Below are positions 1 through 7,178 of a stretch of DNA of 8,906 nucleotides, piece by piece (position 1 is the stretch's first letter; every line of letters begins with the position of its first letter). Below the pieces are notes generated by a model. That model worked only from the letters and a program-made list of their open reading frames with translations. It did not search any database and had not been told where the DNA came from. The stretch is from Methanobacteriota archaeon (lineage in GTDB: Archaea; Thermoplasmatota; Poseidoniia; Poseidoniales; Poseidoniaceae), in NCBI GenBank assembly GCA_002694585.1, contig NZMM01000093.1:1-8906 (forward strand), written 5' to 3'. A program made the translations under genes and the position numbers.

Positions 1-227
1 AGATTCACCGTCGTCTCTGCGCGACGCGTGGCGTGCTGGCCAGTTACGACGGAAGCGGTTCCATCGGCCGAAGGTACGCAAGAGCGGACGAAATCGGGGT
101 GCCGTGTTGCCTGACCGTCGACCACACGTCGCTCGAAGACGGCACGGTCACCTGGCGCGATCGGGACACGGGAGAACAAACGCGGATGTCCGTTGATGAC
201 GCGGTTCGACGTCTCGCTGCTCGCTGA
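1..227 (+). CDS. glyS: Glycyl-tRNA synthetase, C-terminal end (partial)
   Basis: The left edge cuts this gene; the reading frame is open from base 3 to the TGA at 225-227, leaving 74 residues. The stretch SGSIGRRYARADEIG, followed by PCCLTVDH, LEDGTVTWRDRDT and EQTRM, is the hallmark end of the anticodon-binding domain of the dimeric (archaeal/eukaryotic-type) class II glycyl-tRNA synthetase, which charges tRNA-Gly with glycine in the cytosol. The family usually reads IGRRYARADEIGTPFC-TVD and then TLED-TVT-RDRDT, so recognition is firm. The catalytic domain lies outside the window and cannot be judged. The protein ends just after the conserved domain (VRRLAAR), with no extra tail. The next gene, rfcL, starts 40 bases downstream on the same strand. 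The two jobs are unrelated, so this looks like ordinary housekeeping packing. Confidence 0.93.
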   Translation, partial: IHRRLCATRGVLASYDGSGSIGRRYARADEIGVPCCLTVDHTSLEDGTVTWRDRDTGEQTRMSVDDAVRRLAAR

Positions 228-237
228 TGACGGCGGG

Positions 238-247
238 TTGATACACC
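238..247 (+). promoter_or_regulatory. Candidate TATA-like box upstream of rfcL
   Basis: TTGATACACC begins 30 bases before the rfcL ATG, in the 40-base gap after glyS. Its position and form match boxes ahead of four other non-coupled genes in this window. Centred about 26 bases upstream of the start codon, it would place transcription initiation near the ATG. The call is weakened by a purine-rich GAGAGGG at 257-263, which could serve as a Shine-Dalgarno site on a longer transcript read through from glyS. Confidence 0.4.
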
Positions 248-267
248 GTCGTAACCGAGAGGGCGTT

Positions 268-1794
268 ATGCCCGTGAGCGATTGGACGGAGCGGCATCGT
301 CCGTCGTCCGAACGCCAACTCGAGGGCAACGATGCGCAGCGAAGCAAGCTCCGCGAGTGGCTCGAGGAATGGCGGACCGGCCGACCAAAGCGGCCCGGCG
401 TGCTTCTGGTCGGACCGCCAGGTGTGGGCAAAACATCCGTCGTTCGTGCGGTTGCGGCGGACTTGGGGTGGAGCGTCATCGAGCTCAACGCCTCCGACGA
501 CCGCAACGCAGCAGCGATTCGGAAGGCGGCCACGCACGGTGCAACCCACCGCTCGCTCTTTCACGACCCAAACGAACCAGCTCAGCGTACCCTCATTCTT
601 CTCGATGAAGTGGACCACCTCTCGGGCGGGCTGCGCGCCGTCAGCGATGCGCGTGTCCGAGGGCAACTGATGGATGACGACGACAAAGAGGCGTTGAAAG
701 GGGACTCTGGTGGGAAAGCAGAACTGCTGCGCTTGCTGGAAAAAACCAGTCAACCCGTCGTGCTCGCCTGCAACGACGTGATGCGGTTATGGGGCTCAGG
801 ATCCAATTGGCGCTCTACCCGTGACCGTTTTTCTCGGCACGTGTTGACGCTCAACTTCGACCGGGTGTCCAACGACGCCATCCGTCGAATTGCGCGTCGT
901 GTGCTGCGCGAGGAAGGTGTGACGTTCGACGGCGATGCTCTGGACCTCCTCGTCAAACACAATCCTGGTGACCTGCGGGCTTTGGTACGTGACCTCCAAG
1001 TCCTGTGTGAAGGATTTGACCGCGTGCTCACGGCTGAGGTCGTCATGGGTCGCATTCAGAGCGGTGGTCGTGATTTGACCATGGGTGTCTTCCCCGGACT
1101 TGGCTCCGTGTACCAATCACGAACGGCGGAGGAGGCCGTCCGTCATGCATCGAGCCTCGACAAGGATCCCGCTGAGTTGGTGGACTGGGTCCACTGGAAC
1201 AACGGGTCCGTTTTCACGCAGTCAGAGTCGCGTGACCGTGCTTCGGCAAGCCTGACCCTCGCGGACCGAGCAGCAGCCTCACGCTACCTTAGCACCGCGC
1301 ATCGTTCGTCCTACTGGTCCCTCCACCTCAGCAGTTTGGCAGCCTCGGTGGCCAATTCAGAGCCCGTTCAGAAAAAGGTCTACACGAATTACCCGGCTCA
1401 CCTCCGCCGCACGGCGAGCAGGACGGCCTCCGTGGCGGAGGCCTTGGGTGATGCTTGCGGTGCGAGCGTGGTGGGCATGCGGGCCGAACTCCTCCCGATC
1501 CTCTCCGCCGGTCTCAGCGCAGAGGGAGGGATGGGTGATCATGAGCACCTTGACATGTCCATCGGTCTCGGTCTGACCTCCAACGAGCACGTTGCACTGA
1601 CGGGCCTCGCCGCCAGCCGTCGCTCGGCCAAGGACCTCATGCTTCGTTATGATGAGGTGCTCAGCGAGCGACTTCAGCGTGAATCCGATCAGGACCCTGC
1701 TGCGCCTAGCGCGGTGGCTGAAGCGCCTGAGAGTGACGATGCTGAGGACGATTCAGCGGCCTCGCCTGCGGCCGGTCAGACCACGCTGTTCTGA
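268..1794 (+). CDS. rfcL: Replication factor C large subunit (clamp loader)
   Basis: This is a 508-residue AAA+ ATPase. With the RFC small subunit it loads the PCNA sliding clamp onto primed DNA at replication forks. I chose the ATG at 268 because the protein then begins MPVSDWTERHRP, the usual RfcL opening (SDWTEKYRP), and GAGAGGG lies just upstream; the frame is open to 193 but those residues do not resemble the family. Visible motifs are Walker A GPPGVGKT (49-56), ELNASD-R (72-79), Walker B LILLDEVD (109-116), sensor 1 VVLACND (164-170) and sensor 2 GDLRALVRDLQ (234-244). Between Walker B and sensor 1 there is an acidic insertion of about 23 residues containing DDDDK. The last 35-40 residues are Ala/Asp/Glu/Ser/Pro-rich and probably disordered, ending in QTTLF (504-508), a PIP-box-like PCNA-binding motif also typical of archaeal RfcL ends. 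The 3' end overlaps trkH. Confidence 0.95.
   Translation: MPVSDWTERHRPSSERQLEGNDAQRSKLREWLEEWRTGRPKRPGVLLVGPPGVGKTSVVRAVAADLGWSVIELNASDDRNAAAIRKAATHGATHRSLFHDPNEPAQRTLILLDEVDHLSGGLRAVSDARVRGQLMDDDDKEALKGDSGGKAELLRLLEKTSQPVVLACNDVMRLWGSGSNWRSTRDRFSRHVLTLNFDRVSNDAIRRIARRVLREEGVTFDGDALDLLVKHNPGDLRALVRDLQVLCEGFDRVLTAEVVMGRIQSGGRDLTMGVFPGLGSVYQSRTAEEAVRHASSLDKDPAELVDWVHWNNGSVFTQSESRDRASASLTLADRAAASRYLSTAHRSSYWSLHLSSLAASVANSEPVQKKVYTNYPAHLRRTASRTASVAEALGDACGASVVGMRAELLPILSAGLSAEGGMGDHEHLDMSIGLGLTSNEHVALTGLAASRRSAKDLMLRYDEVLSERLQRESDQDPAAPSAVAEAPESDDAEDDSAASPAAGQTTLF
1776..1794. other. Tail-to-tail overlap of rfcL and trkH
   Basis: These 19 bases are coding on both strands. On + they hold the last residues of RfcL (the QTTLF PIP-like motif) and its TGA at 1792-1794. 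On - they hold the last residues of TrkH (NSVV) and its TGA, read from 1778 to 1776. The two genes therefore converge with no intergenic space for a separate terminator. Confidence 0.93.
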
Positions 1795-3386
1795 TCTTCT
1801 TCGTCGACGTCCTTCTTTCTCGCGCCCGGCTCCCGCCACGTGGATGGCGAAAAGAGGATCACAGCCGTCAGGAGTTCAAGACGGCCGAACCACATCAAAA
1901 TCCCCGTCAAAATCAGCCCGCCGTTTGGCATGGCGGCCCAGGTGACCGCCGGTCCGAATTGACCCATCGCGGGACCCGTGTTGCCCAATGCGCTTGCAGT
2001 CACGCCAATGACGGTCAAGACATCGAGGTCCTCGCCCATCGGGGCCATGATCAGGGCGAGCAGCAACGATGCTCCGGCGAAGAGGAGAATCCAGACGAGC
2101 AGCATGCCAACGATCAATTCGACTTGCTCCTGTTCGACCTGCTCACCGTTCATCCGAACGGTGTGGATGCGCCTTGGGTGGGTGAGTCGGTTCAACTGGC
2201 GACGTGCAACCTTCACGGCGAGGCTGATCCGCAGCAGCTTGAGGCCACCTGCGGTCGAACCAGCGGAGGCGCCCACCACCATCAACATCAGGATGACGAT
2301 TTGTGCAATCACGGGCCACAGCATGTAATCCGCCGTGCCGTATCCTGTTGACGTGGCGATGGCGACCACTTGAAACAGGGATTTCCGCAAGGGTTCGCCC
2401 CCCACGTCACCGCCCTTGAGGTACAGCGCAGCGGTGATGATGGTCGTGGCTCCGACCAAGTAGGCGATGTAGGTCTTGAATTCCTCATCGGCCCACATCT
2501 TCCCCGGTTGCCGCTGGACGATGAAGTAGAGCAGCGTGAAGTTCACGCCTGCCAGGAACATGAACACCAAGATGATGGACTCCAGAGCAGCGGAATCCCA
2601 GTGACCGATGCTGTCGTCGGTGGTCGAGAAACCTCCGCTTGGCATCGTGGTCAAGCCGTGATTCACGGCCTCGAACGTGTTCATGGGCGTCAGGCCGATG
2701 AGCAGCGCAATTTCGAGGAGGGTCAGCACGAGGTACATGATCCACAACGCCTGCGCGGTTTGCGCAAGCTTGGGGCGCAGGCGAGAGAGGGAAGGGCCGG
2801 TCAATTCTGCCCGTGCGAGGGCCATCCCACCGCCCAAAACGCGGGAAAGGACCACCATGCTGAGCATGATGACACCCATGCCTCCCAACCACTGCATGGT
2901 TGAGCGCCACAGCAGAAGCCCACGCGACTGGGCGCCGATGCAATCCTCGGTGTTCGCGAAGCAGTTCGGTGAGGTGGACACGTCGATGATGGTTGTCCCT
3001 GTGGTGGTGAATCCTGACATCGCTTCAAACCCGGAATGGATGAGGCCTTCCATCGCGGCAAGAAGGGTGACGTCAGCGGTAAATGGACCATGAAACATGC
3101 CGCCCAACCAAAAGGGCATGGCGCCAAACGCCACGACGACCGGATATGCTAGGGCCACGGTGGCAAAAGCTTCCCTGTCCCGTAAGCGGTCAGGGGTTTC
3201 TGGTGTGGTGCCGTAGCGCAGCATCAGCCAACTGGAGCCCATCGCCAGCAGCGTGGACGGGAGGAACGCGATGAGGGCCATCTGGGCGTCATCAAGGAAG
3301 GCCGTGGCGATGCCGACGAGGGCCAAGGGGACCGTCAGGGCCCCGACGGTCCAACCAAGAATGAGGTACAGCACGTCCCAACGCAT
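1776..3386 (-). CDS. trkH: TrkH-type potassium uptake channel subunit
   Basis: This is a 536-residue polytopic membrane protein of the TrkH/KtrB superfamily, the K+-conducting subunit of the Trk system. The four pore loops are visible: TTTGTT (127-132), PSGGFST (249-255), STGYGT (346-351) and LGNTGPA (467-473), each with the filter glycine. WRSTMQWLGGMGVI (160-173) and AGSTAGGLKLLR (375-386, the gating-loop region) are family signatures, and the length is normal. The stretch between pore loop 1 and WRSTMQW is longer than usual and carries C142 and C149, the only cysteines in the protein. The final 20 residues are charged. Start: the ATG at 3386 is preceded by GGGTG and lies 3 bases past the trkA stop, so translation is coupled to trkA. 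An ATG 4 bases earlier is out of frame. The 3' end overlaps rfcL by 19 bases. Confidence 0.95.
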   Translation of the reverse strand: MRWDVLYLILGWTVGALTVPLALVGIATAFLDDAQMALIAFLPSTLLAMGSSWLMLRYGTTPETPDRLRDREAFATVALAYPVVVAFGAMPFWLGGMFHGPFTADVTLLAAMEGLIHSGFEAMSGFTTTGTTIIDVSTSPNCFANTEDCIGAQSRGLLLWRSTMQWLGGMGVIMLSMVVLSRVLGGGMALARAELTGPSLSRLRPKLAQTAQALWIMYLVLTLLEIALLIGLTPMNTFEAVNHGLTTMPSGGFSTTDDSIGHWDSAALESIILVFMFLAGVNFTLLYFIVQRQPGKMWADEEFKTYIAYLVGATTIITAALYLKGGDVGGEPLRKSLFQVVAIATSTGYGTADYMLWPVIAQIVILMLMVVGASAGSTAGGLKLLRISLAVKVARRQLNRLTHPRRIHTVRMNGEQVEQEQVELIVGMLLVWILLFAGASLLLALIMAPMGEDLDVLTVIGVTASALGNTGPAMGQFGPAVTWAAMPNGGLILTGILMWFGRLELLTAVILFSPSTWREPGARKKDVDEEDQNSVV

Positions 3387-3388
3387 GC

Positions 3389-3397
3389 ATCACACCC
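3389..3397 (-). promoter_or_regulatory. Ribosome binding site for trkH inside the trkA end
   Basis: Read on the minus strand, GGGTGTGAT spans the end of trkA and its stop codon. GGGTG ends 6 bases before the trkH ATG. It resembles the archaeal Shine-Dalgarno GGAGGTGAT and favours the ATG at 3386 as the start, with translation coupled to trkA. Confidence 0.6.
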
Positions 3398-4808
3398 GGA
3401 ATTTTTTCTCCACGTCGGCGACGTGGTCGGGGGACGTGAAGATGATCAAGCGATCGTGTTCGATCAGGGTCTCATCAGGGTGAGGGTCGTGCGACGACCA
3501 GCGTCCATGCGAATCGCTGCGCTGAATGAAGGCGATCCGCATCCAGTCGGGGAATCCGCCCTCACGAATGCGTCGTCCACAGAACTTGGCCGCCTTTGTG
3601 ACCTCATGAGTCACGCCAACGACATTTGGGATCGTGGAGAGAACCGCATAATGCCCAGCGAGTTTCCTGTGCACGAGCGTCAGCAACTCGTCGACGGCCA
3701 CGCGGGTGATGTCCACCGAGAAGCTGATGCCCATGCGCTGCACGACGTGGACGAGGTCGTTGTCGTTGAGGATCAGTCCAGTGTTGGGTACGCCGAGGTC
3801 CATGGCGAACAACATCGCGGCGATGTTGGCGTGGTCGTCGTCCAAAGCGCCGACAGCAACGTCCATGCCGCCCATGCCCACCTCTTCCATGGTTTCTCTC
3901 GAAACGTGATCACCGTGGATGACTTCGAGTTCGGGGTGTCCGCCGATGCGGTGGCCGGAGATGGCGTTCGCGGTTTGGAGATCACCTTCAACGATCATCA
4001 CGTGTGCGCCCTCATCCAGCCAATGCTCGGCGATGCGTAGGCCAAGCCTTGACCCACCGACCACGACCACCTTTGGCTGAGCCGGGAAAGCGCGCACGTC
4101 ATGTCCGAAGGTGTGGACAAGGTCGTCAAATGAGCCAAGGCCCGTCGTGGCCACCGCAATACGATCACCTGGTCGAAGCACCGTGGTGCCGGAGGGCACG
4201 ATGCTTCGCGTGCCCTTGCGCTTGAGGCCAATGAGCAGCGGCACAGGAGATCCGGCTTCCACCTCGACGTCGGCCAAAGGCACGTCCAGGGGGAGGCGAC
4301 AGTCCTCCGTGATTTCGAGTTCCACAAGGTAGGCTTCGTGGTCGAAGGGAATCACTTCAGCGAAGGAGGAAGCCCGGATGCCGGATGAAAGCCGGCTGAT
4401 GGCTCCGTCGATGGGGTCGATGGCCCGGTCCACTTCCGCCCACGCAGCAAGTCCGCCGTGAGCCTGTTCGTCGAGGATGGTTTCATCGCGGATGCGGCAA
4501 ATGGTCAACAGGTCCTCACGTTTCCCTCCGCGATGCTCATGCAGATGTTTTGCCAAACCGCATGCGAGCACGTTGCGGTCGTCCTTGTCGGTCGCCGCAA
4601 TGAACACGTCAGCACGCTCAATCCCTGCCTCGACCAAGGCCTGACGGTCGAGCATGTCGCCGTGCAGGACCAGCATATCGAAGGCTTGCGCGTTCTTTAC
4701 CGCCCTCGAATTCATGTCGAGAAGCACGACGTCGTTTTTCTGTTCCTTGATGAGGGCCTCCGCCAAGCCCAAACCAACGCGACCAGCACCTGCAATCACC
4801 ACCAGCAT
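3390..4808 (-). CDS. trkA: TrkA, NAD(H)-binding regulator of the Trk K+ channel
   Basis: This is a 472-residue cytosolic protein with two tandem RCK units, the usual size and layout of long-form TrkA that forms the gating ring under TrkH. The first Rossmann domain opens with GAGRVG (7-12), the acidic end of strand 2 at D31 (LLDMN) and HGD (49-51). A TrkA_C-type domain follows at about 148-225, with the VLRPGDRIAV signature (210-219). The second Rossmann domain begins VVVVGGSRLG (247-256), with E274 at the ribose-binding position and HGD (298-300). A second TrkA_C-type domain runs from about 385 to 470. Both nucleotide sites look intact, although the second has GGSRLG in place of the classic GxGxxG. 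It is translated from the ATG at 4808, 4 bases after the transglutaminase-like gene, behind a strong Shine-Dalgarno. trkH follows after 3 bases. Confidence 0.95.
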   Translation of the reverse strand: MLVVIAGAGRVGLGLAEALIKEQKNDVVLLDMNSRAVKNAQAFDMLVLHGDMLDRQALVEAGIERADVFIAATDKDDRNVLACGLAKHLHEHRGGKREDLLTICRIRDETILDEQAHGGLAAWAEVDRAIDPIDGAISRLSSGIRASSFAEVIPFDHEAYLVELEITEDCRLPLDVPLADVEVEAGSPVPLLIGLKRKGTRSIVPSGTTVLRPGDRIAVATTGLGSFDDLVHTFGHDVRAFPAQPKVVVVGGSRLGLRIAEHWLDEGAHVMIVEGDLQTANAISGHRIGGHPELEVIHGDHVSRETMEEVGMGGMDVAVGALDDDHANIAAMLFAMDLGVPNTGLILNDNDLVHVVQRMGISFSVDITRVAVDELLTLVHRKLAGHYAVLSTIPNVVGVTHEVTKAAKFCGRRIREGGFPDWMRIAFIQRSDSHGRWSSHDPHPDETLIEHDRLIIFTSPDHVADVEKKFRV

Positions 4809-4811
4809 GTC

Positions 4812-4819
4812 ATCACCTC
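4812..4819 (-). promoter_or_regulatory. Strong Shine-Dalgarno for trkA overlapping upstream stop
   Basis: Read on the minus strand, GAGGTGAT is a near-perfect complement to the 3' end of archaeal 16S rRNA. The GAGG core ends 7 bases before the trkA ATG. It contains the TGA of the transglutaminase-like gene, so translation of the two is very probably coupled. It settles the ATG at 4808 as the trkA start. Confidence 0.8.
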
Positions 4820-6354
4820 AGGTCTTCGGAGAGTTTGTTCACGCTGTAGGAGCCGCCGTCCAACTGGACGCCTTCTGCCGTACTGATGAGTACGTTTCGT
4901 TCAATCGGGGTCTCACCAAGGTTGGCGTTGGCTCTGGTAAAGATGGTGCTCTGGTAGGCGGAGGCGATGGCGTCACCAGAAGGATCGGGTTCCTCCATCC
5001 AATCCACATAGGCGTTGGTGGTGTGGAGGAGCCACTTGTTGTTGACGACGTCAACGCTGGCCTCCACGAAGCAATCGTTGGCGTCGATCAGGTTGGCTGT
5101 GCACCACGCTTCATCGAGTGGGAGCATGATGTAGCCCCATGCGTGCAGTTCCCAGGTGGTGAAACTCAGGGGGTCCACAAGGGCGCCGAACACAAACCAA
5201 CCTGGGATGCCCTTGGTCCTCAAGACCGAGAGGTAGGCGTTGGTTTGTTCATCGCAGTCGCCGGTGCCATCGGCCAAGCATGTCGGGCCTGAACGTGGTG
5301 TGCTCAGGGCGTAATCGTCGTAGGGCACGTTCTCATGCATCCAGTCAAAAGCGGCACGAGCGAAGGCGTAGACGTTGTCTTGTCGTCCCTCAGGAAGGCG
5401 CATTGAGATGAGGTTCGCTGTCTCTTGGACGATTTGAGCGGTGGAATCGATGGCATAGCCTCGGTCGGAACCGTTCTCGTACACGCCGAGGTCGTACCAT
5501 CGGCCGTCTGTGAACTGGCCGACGCGAAGACCGTCCCTCCGGTCATCCAAGTCATCAAAGGTCCCCGAGCGGTCAACGTTGATGCCTGTCGCGCCACCCG
5601 GAATCCGGGCATCAACGCGGTCATGGTCCCACCACGTGTAACTCTTCACCGCCACGTGTGCGACGGTGGTGAAGCGCACGACGTCGCCAGCCTCCATGTT
5701 GAGACGAATTTTGACGCATGCCGTGATGGAACAGTGCTCTTGGTCGTTGACCGCTTGACTGGGCCACCAGACCTCATGGCCTTGGCTTGAGGTCCATGCG
5801 TTGTCGCGTTCGACCGTGGTTCCGTCCAAGGGGACATTGACACTCTCGCCGGCCACGGTCACGACGAAACTCTCCGGTATTTGCAACGCGAACGGTGTGC
5901 TGCTGTCAATGGCCGTCTCCATGCCGTGTGCGCTGGTCAGATTCAGCGGCAGTCGAACGGTTTCCAAGAGGTAAGCTGGTCGATCAAGGTGGTTTTCAAC
6001 CTCAAAATCACGTTGTATGCCAAACGAAGCCTCCTGTGGATAGATCAGCGGTCCCTCGAGCAATTGTGCGAGGTATTCGTCGAGGTTGTCCACGGTGCCG
6101 AAGGCCGCCTCTCTGGCTTGAGGAGAAAGGAAGGCGAAGATCACGAAGGCCAGCATGAACACCGAACGCTGCCTGTTCCGTCGCCGCTTCATGATGTTTC
6201 GCGTGCGTCCCTTTTGGTCAACCACGACGCCGCGCTGCTTTGGGGCACTAGGCATGGAGTATCCTTTGCCTTCACCTTTCAGAAATCGACCGCATGTGTA
6301 GCATACGGCATCGCCGGGCAGCGTGACCGCACGGCAGTGTGGGCAGGTGCCCAT
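4813..6354 (-). CDS. Membrane-anchored zinc-ribbon/transglutaminase-like protein
   Basis: This is a 513-residue protein in four parts. First is an N-terminal zinc ribbon (C4-x2-C7 and C18-x2-C21). A basic stretch with RRRNRQR (57-63) then precedes one hydrophobic helix (about 64-78), predicting a cytosolic N-terminus and an extracytoplasmic body. A beta-rich region (about 110-300) follows. Last is a transglutaminase/papain-fold core with TGDCDEQTNAYLSVLRTKGIP (nucleophile C367), WELHAWGYI (H404) and VEASVDVV (D435) as the likely catalytic triad. With the triad intact it may be a protease, peptidase or cross-linking enzyme; the substrate is unknown. Extracytoplasmic cysteines fall in close pairs (208/213, 418/428). 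It is first in a tight operon with trkA and trkH. The ATG at 6354 is chosen because the zinc-ribbon cysteines start right after it; an overlapping ATG 4 bases upstream is out of frame. Confidence 0.85.
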   Translation of the reverse strand: MGTCPHCRAVTLPGDAVCYTCGRFLKGEGKGYSMPSAPKQRGVVVDQKGRTRNIMKRRRNRQRSVFMLAFVIFAFLSPQAREAAFGTVDNLDEYLAQLLEGPLIYPQEASFGIQRDFEVENHLDRPAYLLETVRLPLNLTSAHGMETAIDSSTPFALQIPESFVVTVAGESVNVPLDGTTVERDNAWTSSQGHEVWWPSQAVNDQEHCSITACVKIRLNMEAGDVVRFTTVAHVAVKSYTWWDHDRVDARIPGGATGINVDRSGTFDDLDDRRDGLRVGQFTDGRWYDLGVYENGSDRGYAIDSTAQIVQETANLISMRLPEGRQDNVYAFARAAFDWMHENVPYDDYALSTPRSGPTCLADGTGDCDEQTNAYLSVLRTKGIPGWFVFGALVDPLSFTTWELHAWGYIMLPLDEAWCTANLIDANDCFVEASVDVVNNKWLLHTTNAYVDWMEEPDPSGDAIASAYQSTIFTRANANLGETPIERNVLISTAEGVQLDGGSYSVNKLSEDLR

Positions 6355-6374
6355 GCATCTCTCTGCCGACCGAC

Positions 6375-6383
6375 GCCGTTTAA
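6375..6383 (-). promoter_or_regulatory. Candidate TATA-like box for the transglutaminase-trkA-trkH operon
   Basis: Read on the minus strand, TTAAACGGC begins at 6383, 29 bases before the ATG at 6354. It lies in the 45-base gap after the upstream membrane-protein gene. No strong Shine-Dalgarno precedes this ATG (only AGAGAGAT), which fits a leaderless or near-leaderless transcript. If real, it gives the three-gene operon its own promoter. Confidence 0.5.
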
Positions 6384-6399
6384 CGCTTCCTTGGCGGAT

Positions 6400-7158
6400 T
6401 TACTCCTCCTCTCGTTCCCGCGTGCGCTGTTCGCGTGCACGTTCCGCTCGAACACGCCGCAGGGCCCGCTTCGCTTGCGGACTGAGGCCGTCCCAGACCC
6501 ATGCGCTCACGCGGGGCTCCATGGACAACAAGAGCACGGCTGCCGCCATCCAGATCAGCGGCTGGAAAAAGGCGTAGTATGCGAGGCTGAGGAGCACCAT
6601 ACGCCACACTGCTGCCCGAACGACGGCACCAACGCGTCGCCCCTGCAGCATCAAGTGGCCTTGCCAGGCGGTCAGGGTGCCCTCGAGACGAGGAAACAAC
6701 AAGCCGAAGGCGGCGGCTCCAAGCCACCGATGCGCACCGTCGAAGGTCCCCTCGGCGTTGAGTAATTGTGCGCTCAGGAACAAGCCCTGCATGCCTCCCA
6801 TCGCTGCACCGAGGGCCCAGCCGGAGGTCGTTTGTGCGCTCGCTTCACGGACTTTGGCCCGTCGGAGGATGAGGTGTGCGGCGGCTGAATGCATCGAAAC
6901 AAACCAAAGCAAGACCAACAGGTTTGGCCCCTGGGAAGCAGGTGCACCACCGACGACCACCTCGTAGTACGGGATAAAAAGCGTCTGGAATTCGAGTGCA
7001 GCCACCACGGCGCCGAGGACGAAACCCCACAAGACGTGGCTCCAGGCGAGATTCAGGTCATAGAAGCCCGCGTACTGCGTCATCACGCCGCGCCATGCCA
7101 ATCCCATGCCGAGCAGGGCGAGCAGAGCCGCGATCTGGAAGACCACGGCCTCTTGCAT
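6400..7158 (-). CDS. Polytopic membrane protein of unknown function
   Basis: I do not recognise this 252-residue protein. It has roughly six or seven hydrophobic segments: about 4-21, 40-68 (long, perhaps bent, containing FIPYYEVVV), 78-98, 112-133 (Gly/Ala/Met-rich, GAAMGGMQG), 143-157 (weak), and a pair within 183-213. The C-terminal 23 residues (230-252) hold ten Lys/Arg and six Glu and probably form a charged cytosolic helix. No cysteines or obvious catalytic motif are seen. H90 and H95 in the third hydrophobic stretch, and W/H residues elsewhere, could be structural. It starts at the ATG at 7158, with no Shine-Dalgarno, and is divergent from the ArsA/Get3-like gene across 76 bases. It lies 45 bases ahead of the transglutaminase-like gene on the same strand, so read-through is possible. 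The basic tail recalls membrane insertases or ribosome-binding membrane proteins, but nothing in the sequence proves that. Confidence 0.82.
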   Translation of the reverse strand: MQEAVVFQIAALLALLGMGLAWRGVMTQYAGFYDLNLAWSHVLWGFVLGAVVAALEFQTLFIPYYEVVVGGAPASQGPNLLVLLWFVSMHSAAAHLILRRAKVREASAQTTSGWALGAAMGGMQGLFLSAQLLNAEGTFDGAHRWLGAAAFGLLFPRLEGTLTAWQGHLMLQGRRVGAVVRAAVWRMVLLSLAYYAFFQPLIWMAAAVLLLSMEPRVSAWVWDGLSPQAKRALRRVRAERAREQRTREREEE

Positions 7159-7178
7159 GGCTCAAGGCAGGCCCTCAC

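Noticed and set aside
193..267. Upstream extension of rfcL from an earlier ATG
   Set aside because: The 25 extra residues overlap the end of glyS and do not resemble RfcL, whose family start (SDWTE-RP) matches the ATG at 268.
148..753. Open frame of 201 codons on the minus strand opposite rfcL
   Set aside because: It overlaps the Walker A and Walker B coding region of rfcL and the glyS end on the other strand. There is no recognisable domain.
3401..3410. T-rich run read as a possible terminator between trkA and trkH
   Set aside because: It is the trkA codons for two lysines and neighbouring residues read on the opposite strand. It lies inside an operon and has no preceding hairpin.
5881..6765. 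Long open frame (294 codons) on the plus strand crossing two genes
   Set aside because: It lies antisense to the transglutaminase-like gene and the membrane-protein gene, both supported by motifs or membrane segments. Its translation is Arg/His/Gln-rich with no domain, typical of an antisense frame in GC-rich DNA.
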